Part shown: in pieces, positions 47,546-52,820 of the stretch
How the letters are laid out: every line of letters starts with the position of its first letter
Position numbering within the stretch: the first letter of the stretch is position 1
From: Bacteroidota bacterium
GTDB taxonomy: Bacteria > Bacteroidota > Bacteroidia > Bacteroidales > JAAAOM01
Assembly: GCA_009908855.1 (NCBI GenBank)
Contig: JAAAOM010000068.1
Coordinates: 1 to 52,820, forward strand
Length of the DNA: 52,820 nt
Reading direction: 5' to 3'
Translations under genes and position numbers: made by a program
Notes under the pieces: generated by a model
Seen by the model: the letters and a program-made list of their open reading frames with translations, nothing else
Database searches by the model: none
Told to the model about the DNA's origin: nothing

Positions 47546-47660
47546 TTTTGCAAGAAAAGTCCGGTGTTGGATAAGAAAGCTCCATTTTAAAGGCTTGCGA
47601 AGTCAGGAAATCCGCAGCCCGGACAAATTACCGGATGAAAACGAATAATCTTCATCCGGT
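47546..47660 (+). ncRNA. Candidate structured RNA upstream of ileS
   Basis: GTCCGG (47559-47564) pairs perfectly with CCGGAC (47619-47624). Inside this, GGAT (47569-47572) pairs with ATCC (47610-47613), and AAGC (47577-47580) with GCTT (47593-47596). TTGCAAG (47548-47554) could alternatively pair with CTTGCGA (47594-47600). Directly downstream, ACCGGATGAA (47630-47639) and TTCATCCGGT (47651-47660) form a 10-bp perfect stem. A near-consensus -7 element, TAGTTTTTG, lies at 47542-47550. The ileS promoter is downstream of all this, so it would be a separate RNA or the 3' end of the epimerase transcript rather than an ileS leader. It matches no RNA family I can name; the strand is inferred from the promoter-like element. 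Confidence 0.35.
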
Positions 47661-47689
47661 TAAGGGTAGCCAGATTTACAACATTGAAA

Positions 47690-47721
47690 ATTGTTTTTTA
47701 TCATTCATAAATCTATCTTTG
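47690..47721 (+). promoter_or_regulatory. Bacteroidota-type promoter for ileS
   Basis: TATCTTTG (47714-47721) is an exact TAnnTTTG -7 element. ATTG at 47690-47693 is a fair -33 element with a 20-bp spacer. Transcription would begin about 50 bp before the ileS start codon. Confidence 0.6.
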
Positions 47722-47777
47722 TGTTCATTTTTTCAGCACGCATAAGATTCTAGTAATTAAACAGTACACGTTGATTC

Positions 47778-50700
47778 ATGGGGAAAACATTCAGGGAATA
47801 CAAAAAATTTGATCTGTCGGAAATAAACAAGGACATCCTTGCCAGGTGGAAAAAAGATCAAACATTTACAAAAAGTCTTACTACACGCCAGGGCAAGCCT
47901 TCATTTGTATTTTATGAAGGACCGCCTTCTGCCAATGGCATGCCGGGAATCCATCATGTCATATCCCGCACCATTAAAGATATATTTTGCCGGTTTAAAA
48001 CCCTGCAGGGATATCAGGTACAGCGTAAAGCCGGATGGGATACGCATGGCCTGCCGGTTGAGCTTGGTGTGGAAAAGATGCTGGGCATCACCAAGGAAGA
48101 TATTGGCGAAAAAATAACGGTGGCCGAATACAACGAGACCTGCCGGAAGGAAGTGATGAAATTCACGAAGGAATGGGAAGACCTTACCGAAAAGATGGGC
48201 TATTGGATCGATATGGACAATCCGTACATCACTTACGACAATCGCTATATCGAAACGGTATGGTACCTGCTAAAAGAATTGTACAACAAAGACCTTTTAT
48301 ACAAAGGCTATTCCATACAGCCCTATTCACCGGCAGCCGGCACCGGCCTTAGCACCCATGAGCTTAATCAACCGGGCTGTTACCGCGATGTAAAAGATAC
48401 AACCTGTGTAGCACAGTTTAAGGTAATTCGTAATTCCACCTCTGAATTTTTATTTACGGATACCGATACACCGGTTTACTTCCTTGCCTGGACAACCACA
48501 CCCTGGACCCTTCCCTCGAATACCGCATTGGCCGTGGGGCCCAATGTACACTATGTTAAAGTGCGCACCTTCAATCCTTATACCCATGAACCAATTACCG
48601 TTGTGCTGGCCAAAGACCTGCTCAACGTGTATTTTAACGAAAAAAACAGTGCGCTATCATTCGATGATTATCAGCCCGGTGATAAAAACATACCCTATAA
48701 AATATTGGCTGAATATACGGGTTCCGACCTGAAAGGTATCCGGTATGAACAATTGATCGACTGGGTTAAACCCGAGGGAAACGCTTTTGAAGTGGTAATC
48801 GGCGATTTTGTAACTACCGACGAAGGAACCGGTATTGTGCATATTGCGCCAACCTTCGGTGCCGATGACCATCGTGTTGCACAGCAAAACGGTATTGCCT
48901 CACTGGTTGTTTATGATGCTCAAAAAAATATGAGTCCGTTGGTGGATAAACGCGGACGTATGCTGGCCGTGGAAAAAATGGACCCTGCATTTGTACAGAA
49001 ATATGTGAACCAGCAGACCTACAAAGATTTTTCAGGGCGATTTGTGAAAAACGAATACGATGAATCACTGCCGGAAGATCATCCTACCCTGGATGTGGAC
49101 ATATCCGTAATGCTCAAAAAAGAAAACAAAGCATTCCGGATCGAAAAATATGTACATACCTACCCGCATTGTTGGCGTACGGATAAGCCGGTTCTTTATT
49201 ATCCGCTCGAATCCTGGTTTGTAAAGACCACTGCCGTTCGGGAGAAAATGATGAAACTGAACGATACCATTCAGTGGAAACCTGAATCAACCGGAACCGG
49301 CAGGTTTGGCAAATGGCTTGAGAATCTGGTAGACTGGAATTTATCCCGTTCCCGCTATTGGGGAACACCCTTACCTATCTGGCGTACCGAAGATAAGAAA
49401 CAGGAAAAATGCATTGGTTCGGTGGCCGAGCTTAAATCAGAAATAGAAAAGGCCATGGAAAAAGGCGTTATGAAAGAGAATCCGCTGGCCCATTATAAAA
49501 CCAATGATTACACCGGGGATAATTACACGGGATTTGATCTTCACCGGCCCACCGTAGATCAGATCATACTGGTAACCGACAATGGCGAACCCATGTTCCG
49601 CGAGGCCGACCTGATTGATGTATGGTTCGATTCGGGTGCCATGCCTTATGCACAGCAACATTATCCTTTTGGTATGAAAGGCAGTGCGTTTGAGAATGTA
49701 TTCCCGGCTGATTTTATTGCCGAGGGCGTAGACCAGACACGCGGCTGGTTTTTTACCCTGCATGCCATTGCATCGATGTTATTCGACTCGGTGGCCTATA
49801 AAAATATTATTTCCAATGGCCTGGTGCTCGATAAAAAGGGCAATAAAATGTCCAAACGTCTTAACAATGCCATCGATCCTTTCAAAACCATTGAGGAATA
49901 TGGTACCGATCCGTTACGATGGTATATGATAAGCAATGCACAGCCATGGGATAATCTCAAATTCGACCTGGATGGTGTGGATGAGGTAAAACGCAAATTC
50001 TTCGGTACCCTTTACAACACGTATTCCTTCTTTGCCCTATATGCCAATATCGATCAGTTTACATTCACCGAAAAGGAAATACCCGTTTCCGAACGACCAA
50101 AAATTGACCGTTGGATCATATCGCTGCTGAATTCACTGATCAGGGATGTAGAGAACAGCTACAACACTTATGAACCAACCCGGGCTGCCCGGTTAATACA
50201 GGATTTTGTAATTGAGAACCTCAGCAATTGGTATGTTCGTTTGAACCGTAAAAGATACTGGGGCGGGGAATATACAACCGATAAAATTGCCGCTTATCAG
50301 ACCCTTTATACCTGTCTGGAAGTAGTTGCTATCCTGGCTTCACCCATTGCCCCTTTTTTTACCGATATGATTTATGGCGACCTGAACGAAGCCTCGGGTA
50401 AATCGGATGTATCATCCGTTCATCTGGCCAACTTTCCGAAAGCCGATGAATCGCTCATCATCAACAACCTTGAAGAACAAATGGGCATTGCCCAGCAAAT
50501 GACATCCATGATTTTAGGCCTGCGTCGGAAAGTAAACATTAAAGTGCGTCAGCCATTGGCAAAAGTTATGGTTCCGGTTATCGACCAATCATTTAAAGAC
50601 AAATTTGAAGCTGTTCAAAACCTTATTCTTAATGAGGTAAATGTAAAGGAAGTAGACTTTATCACTGATACATCGGGCGTGTTGGTAAAAACCATTAAAC

Positions 50701-51218
50701 CAAACTTCAAAACACTGGGGCCGAAACATGGTAAAAACATGAAGTTAATTGCAGCCAAAATCGGACAGTTTGAGCAGGACACGATCAATCGGTTTGAAAA
50801 AGAGGGCAGTATGGAGCTTCACCTGGATAACGGAGAAAGCATTCAACTTACACCCGATGACGTTGAGATTGTATCACAGGATATACCCGGTTGGCTGGTA
50901 ACTACTGAGGGAAGGCTCACCGTTGCACTGGATATTCATATTTCGGATGAACTGAAACAAGAAGGCATTGCACGTGAATTTGTAAATCGCATTCAGAATT
51001 TACGCAAAGAAAGCGGATTTGATGTAACCGACAAGATCACCATTGAAATACAGCATCACCAGGCTATTCATCAGGCTGTGAATAATTTCAGGGATTATAT
51101 TGGCGCACAAACGTTAGCCAATGAAATTAAAATGGCTGAGAATGTAAATTCCGGCCAGGCAAAAGAGGTAACCATTGATGATAACATCACAACCTTTATT
51201 AAATTAAGTAAAGTTTAG
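47778..51218 (+). CDS. ileS: Isoleucyl-tRNA synthetase (large, type 2-like)
   Basis: The 1146-residue class Ia enzyme charges tRNA-Ile. The HIGH-type motif is in GPPSANGMPGIHHVISR, the editing domain (CP1) has the TTPWTLPSNTALAVGP signature, and the KMSKS loop is KGNKMSKRLNNA. The WDTHGLPVE block and the WYVRLNRKRYW anticodon-domain block are intact. The length and motif style match the eukaryote-like IleRS that Bacteroidota usually carry. In some bacteria this type is associated with low mupirocin sensitivity, but sensitivity cannot be predicted here. It is followed by the DksA/TraR-like gene and lspA, a common order in this phylum. Confidence 0.97.
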   Translation: MGKTFREYKKFDLSEINKDILARWKKDQTFTKSLTTRQGKPSFVFYEGPPSANGMPGIHHVISRTIKDIFCRFKTLQGYQVQRKAGWDTHGLPVELGVEKMLGITKEDIGEKITVAEYNETCRKEVMKFTKEWEDLTEKMGYWIDMDNPYITYDNRYIETVWYLLKELYNKDLLYKGYSIQPYSPAAGTGLSTHELNQPGCYRDVKDTTCVAQFKVIRNSTSEFLFTDTDTPVYFLAWTTTPWTLPSNTALAVGPNVHYVKVRTFNPYTHEPITVVLAKDLLNVYFNEKNSALSFDDYQPGDKNIPYKILAEYTGSDLKGIRYEQLIDWVKPEGNAFEVVIGDFVTTDEGTGIVHIAPTFGADDHRVAQQNGIASLVVYDAQKNMSPLVDKRGRMLAVEKMDPAFVQKYVNQQTYKDFSGRFVKNEYDESLPEDHPTLDVDISVMLKKENKAFRIEKYVHTYPHCWRTDKPVLYYPLESWFVKTTAVREKMMKLNDTIQWKPESTGTGRFGKWLENLVDWNLSRSRYWGTPLPIWRTEDKKQEKCIGSVAELKSEIEKAMEKGVMKENPLAHYKTNDYTGDNYTGFDLHRPTVDQIILVTDNGEPMFREADLIDVWFDSGAMPYAQQHYPFGMKGSAFENVFPADFIAEGVDQTRGWFFTLHAIASMLFDSVAYKNIISNGLVLDKKGNKMSKRLNNAIDPFKTIEEYGTDPLRWYMISNAQPWDNLKFDLDGVDEVKRKFFGTLYNTYSFFALYANIDQFTFTEKEIPVSERPKIDRWIISLLNSLIRDVENSYNTYEPTRAARLIQDFVIENLSNWYVRLNRKRYWGGEYTTDKIAAYQTLYTCLEVVAILASPIAPFFTDMIYGDLNEASGKSDVSSVHLANFPKADESLIINNLEEQMGIAQQMTSMILGLRRKVNIKVRQPLAKVMVPVIDQSFKDKFEAVQNLILNEVNVKEVDFITDTSGVLVKTIKPNFKTLGPKHGKNMKLIAAKIGQFEQDTINRFEKEGSMELHLDNGESIQLTPDDVEIVSQDIPGWLVTTEGRLTVALDIHISDELKQEGIAREFVNRIQNLRKESGFDVTDKITIEIQHHQAIHQAVNNFRDYIGAQTLANEIKMAENVNSGQAKEVTIDDNITTFIKLSKV

Positions 51219-51287
51219 GTTCATCAATTTATCCTTTATGCATATAATTATTTTGTTATATTTGGCAAATTTTTAAATGTAGTGAGT

Positions 51288-51662
51288 ATGGCTGAAAAGA
51301 ATAGATATACGGACGAAGAGCTGGCGGAGTTTAAAGCTCTTATCCTTCAGAAACTTGACAATGCCAAAAAGGATTATGAGTTGTTGAAAAGCGCTATTAC
51401 TCAAAGTGAAAGTAATGATACGCAGGATACATCCCCTACATTCAAGGTATTGGAAGAAGGAGCGGCAACCTTATCGAAAGAAGAAGCAGGACGATTGGCA
51501 CAGAGACAACAAAAATTTATCCAGCATTTACAGGCAGCCCTGGTACGTATCGAAAACAAGACCTATGGCATTTGCCGTGAAACCGGTAAATTGATACCCA
51601 AGGAACGCTTAAAAGCTGTTCCGCATGCCACATTAAGCATTGAAGCGAAAGAGAAAAAATAA
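51288..51662 (+). CDS. DksA/TraR-family protein without a complete zinc finger
   Basis: The 124-residue protein starts at ATG 51288; an upstream GTG at 51282 is less likely. An N-terminal coiled coil (EELAEFKALILQKLDNAKKD) leads to the family's C-terminal segment YGICRETGKLIPKERLKAVP. Classical DksA has four zinc-ligand cysteines. Here there is a single cysteine, so the zinc finger is lost, as I recall for other Bacteroidota members. DksA-type proteins bind the RNA polymerase secondary channel and modulate initiation. It lies 69 bp after ileS and has its own terminator. Confidence 0.88.
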   Translation: MAEKNRYTDEELAEFKALILQKLDNAKKDYELLKSAITQSESNDTQDTSPTFKVLEEGAATLSKEEAGRLAQRQQKFIQHLQAALVRIENKTYGICRETGKLIPKERLKAVPHATLSIEAKEKK

Positions 51663-51690
51663 ATCCGTTTTTTTCCGAAATGGTTTTTCG

Positions 51691-51728
51691 ATGATTGGCT
51701 TGCAAAGAGCCGATCATTTTTGTTTTTT
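51691..51728 (+). terminator. Rho-independent terminator after the DksA/TraR-like gene
   Basis: ATGATTGGCT and AGCCGATCAT (51691-51717) form a 10-bp stem with one G-T pair around a TGCAAAG loop. They are followed by a TTTTGTTTTTT tract. It separates this gene from lspA. Confidence 0.85.
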
Positions 51729-51782
51729 ATCCCATTCAATTAGATTTGTCGGGATATTTTAATATACACAATACAGGAAACG

Positions 51783-52403
51783 ATGAATATAAAATTATCT
51801 AAAGGTCAGCTGTCCATATTGCTCATTATAGGCGTGTTAATTATCGACCAGGCATCCAAAATATGGATCAAGACCAATATGAGTTTTAGTGATACATACT
51901 TTGTATTTGGCGACTGGTTTTTGATAAAATTCATTGAAAATCCTGGAATGGCCTTCGGAATTGATATTCCCGGTCAGTTTGGGAAATTGATATTAAGTAT
52001 TTTTCGCATTATTGCGGTAATAGGTATTAGTTGGTATATGTATCAGCTTATAAAGCAAAATACCCCAAGTGGTGTAATTTTATGCATTGCTGCTATATTA
52101 GCCGGTGCCCTGGGAAATATTATCGACAGTGTGTTTTACGGATTAATATTCTCGGACACAACCTATACACAGGTAGCGGAAATTTTTCCGGAGAACGGTG
52201 GTTATGCCACACTGATGCACGGAAGGGTGGTTGATATGTTGTATTTCCCGATTATTGAGGGGTATTATCCTGAATGGATTCCGATCTGGGGCGGTAAAGA
52301 CTTTGAGTTCTTCAGACCCATTTTTAATGTGGCCGACACATCCATTTCGGTTGGGGTGCTTACCATGCTTATTTTTCAGCGCAAACATCTGAAAGACCTA
52401 TAA
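51783..52403 (+). CDS. lspA: Lipoprotein signal peptidase (signal peptidase II)
   Basis: The 206-residue inner-membrane aspartic protease cleaves lipoprotein signal peptides at the lipobox. Four membrane helices are visible. The conserved blocks are IDQASKIWIK, FIENPGMAFG, GALGNIIDSVFYG with the first catalytic aspartate, and FNVADTSISVG with the second. An insertion of about 45 residues between the catalytic blocks (SDTTYTQVAEIFPENGG onwards) is longer than in E. coli LspA (164 residues) and common in Bacteroidota. It has its own upstream gap with AT-rich sequence and a terminator downstream. Confidence 0.95.
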   Translation: MNIKLSKGQLSILLIIGVLIIDQASKIWIKTNMSFSDTYFVFGDWFLIKFIENPGMAFGIDIPGQFGKLILSIFRIIAVIGISWYMYQLIKQNTPSGVILCIAAILAGALGNIIDSVFYGLIFSDTTYTQVAEIFPENGGYATLMHGRVVDMLYFPIIEGYYPEWIPIWGGKDFEFFRPIFNVADTSISVGVLTMLIFQRKHLKDL

Positions 52404-52457
52404 TAAACAGCGAGGTTGTTAATTCAATTAAAAAGTGTCCATTCGCGCAATGAAGGA

Positions 52458-52497
52458 GCCTGGTTATAGCATTAAATGAACGAACCAGGCGTTTTTA
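52458..52497 (+). terminator. Rho-independent terminator after lspA
   Basis: GCCTGGTT (52458-52465) and AACCAGGC (52483-52490) are perfect 8-bp complements around a 17-nt loop, followed by GTTTTT. It lies about 55 bp after the lspA stop codon. Confidence 0.75.
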
Positions 52498-52518
52498 CAG
52501 ACGTGTAATTATGTTCCG

Positions 52519-52660
52519 TTATCCCCCGTAAGTACTAAACGAACCGGCGATACCCAAAATTCTGGGAGAAATACACAGCACCGGAATATCTGACTTGGCT
52601 AAGGTTTGATGGGCGTAATTACCCAATATAAGACTTAAACGCGATATCTCCTGTTTTCCG
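52519..52660 (-). pseudogene. 3' fragment of a universal stress protein (UspA-family) gene
   Basis: On the minus strand an open stretch ending in TAA (52519-52521) encodes about 46 residues. They include ISRLSLILGNYAHQTLAKSD followed by IPVLCISPRILG and ending AGSFSTYGG. This is the characteristic C-terminal segment of Bacteroidota UspA-domain proteins (GNYA...L...DIPVL.I.P). The expected upstream ~230 residues are missing. Going upstream the frame reaches a stop near 52712, and recognisable similarity ends at the edge of an inverted repeat (52668-52728). It appears to be the relic of a stress-protein gene truncated by an insertion or deletion. Confidence 0.6.
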
Positions 52661-52667
52661 CACCTTT

Positions 52668-52728
52668 TTGCAACACCTTTATAATAAACTGAAAAGCAAA
52701 GGTCATGCTTTTAATTAAGGTGTTGCAA
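52668..52728. repeat. Inverted repeat abutting the UspA gene fragment
   Basis: TTGCAACACCTT (52668-52679) and AAGGTGTTGCAA (52717-52728) are perfect 12-bp inverted repeats. Inside them AAAAGCA and TGCTTTT form a second pair, so the 61 bp could fold into one nested hairpin. The UspA-like coding similarity stops right beside it. It could be a small mobile hairpin element or the scar of one. Confidence 0.6.
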
Positions 52729-52820
52729 TAATTTAAGAGCGCTAATGAATTTTATATAATCAGTCCATATACAATAATACAGAAGATTAGAGTAAAAAAT
52801 AAGTCTTTAATCGTTTAACA

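Larger units (their letters stand above)
47472..47777. other. Intergenic region upstream of ileS
   Basis: 306 bp. It contains a 26-bp sequence repeated near 26333 (47507-47532), a compact set of inverted repeats (47546-47660) that could be a structured RNA, and a good ileS promoter (47714-47721). No coding potential is seen. Confidence 0.7.
52404..52820. other. Region downstream of lspA to the window end
   Basis: 417 bp with no intact gene. It holds the lspA terminator, the UspA-like gene fragment on the minus strand and the 61-bp inverted repeat. The last ~90 bp is AT-rich and shows nothing I can identify. Confidence 0.65.

Noticed and set aside
47559..47624. SRP RNA or cobalamin-riboswitch similarity (AGTCAGGAAATCCGCAGCC)
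   Set aside because: Short matches to the GUCAGG and GCAGCC blocks are present, but the GGAA-capped apical stem of SRP RNA and the cobalamin core elements are missing. The length is also wrong, so I left it as an unassigned structured element.

Overview
The window is chromosomal DNA from a member of the Bacteroidota, most likely a Bacteroidales/Marinilabiliales-type gliding or free-living lineage. Four things point there. A giant secreted protein carries a type IX secretion (T9SS) C-terminal sorting domain next to a PorP/SprF-family gene. There is a GldA-type ABC ATPase. Several promoters match the Bacteroidota -7 element TAnnTTTG. Gene families typical of the phylum are present: a DUF4296 lipoprotein, a SpmA-SpmB fusion, the large IleRS, and the ileS-traR/dksA-lspA order. 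No rRNA, tRNA, CRISPR array, phage or complete insertion sequence was found.

Layout. 1-8249: 3' part of a giant T9SS adhesin (seven in-phase 261-bp repeats, a PKD-like region, a P-domain-like region, SprB-like repeats, C-terminal sorting domain), then its PorP/SprF partner. 8292-18548: a catabolic-looking locus. A divergent GntR/UTRA regulator faces E2, E3 and a fused E1-alpha/beta of a 2-oxo acid dehydrogenase complex, followed by a PHP-domain protein, a SorD-like short-chain dehydrogenase with an extra N-terminal domain, and a SorE-like zinc dehydrogenase. An 18-bp palindrome in front of the E2 gene is a good operator candidate. 18541-22051: two sensor kinases on the minus strand. 22277-29924: a methyltransferase, a DUF3352-like/MORN membrane protein, SerB, RNase R and a SpmA/SpmB-type membrane protein. 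30075-30966: VanZ-like protein and a stand-alone response regulator. 31216-35911: nucleotide-sugar genes (fcl, gmd, wlbA-like, UDP-HexNAc 6-dehydrogenase) for surface polysaccharide. 35967-43325: metK, gldA-like, a secreted TPR protein, asnS, rpoN and a PAP2-like membrane protein. 43269-46283: radical SAM protein, a short amidohydrolase-like protein lacking its catalytic core, a DUF4296 lipoprotein and ribE. 46464-52403: an NAD-dependent epimerase, then ileS, a DksA/TraR-family gene and lspA. The window ends with a 3' fragment of a universal stress protein gene broken off at an inverted repeat.

How the parts fit. Most genes are housekeeping or envelope functions. The accessory material is the adhesin, the GntR-controlled dehydrogenase locus and the nucleotide-sugar genes. 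The best candidate for an undescribed system is the 8.3-18.5 kb locus. It couples a divergent thiamine-diphosphate dehydrogenase complex to two sugar-alcohol-type oxidoreductases and a PHP protein with altered metal-binding motifs. Its substrate cannot be read from sequence. Smaller leads are a MITE-like 143-bp element, a dispersed intergenic repeat in at least three places, a possible structured RNA upstream of ileS, and the core-deleted amidohydrolase homologue.
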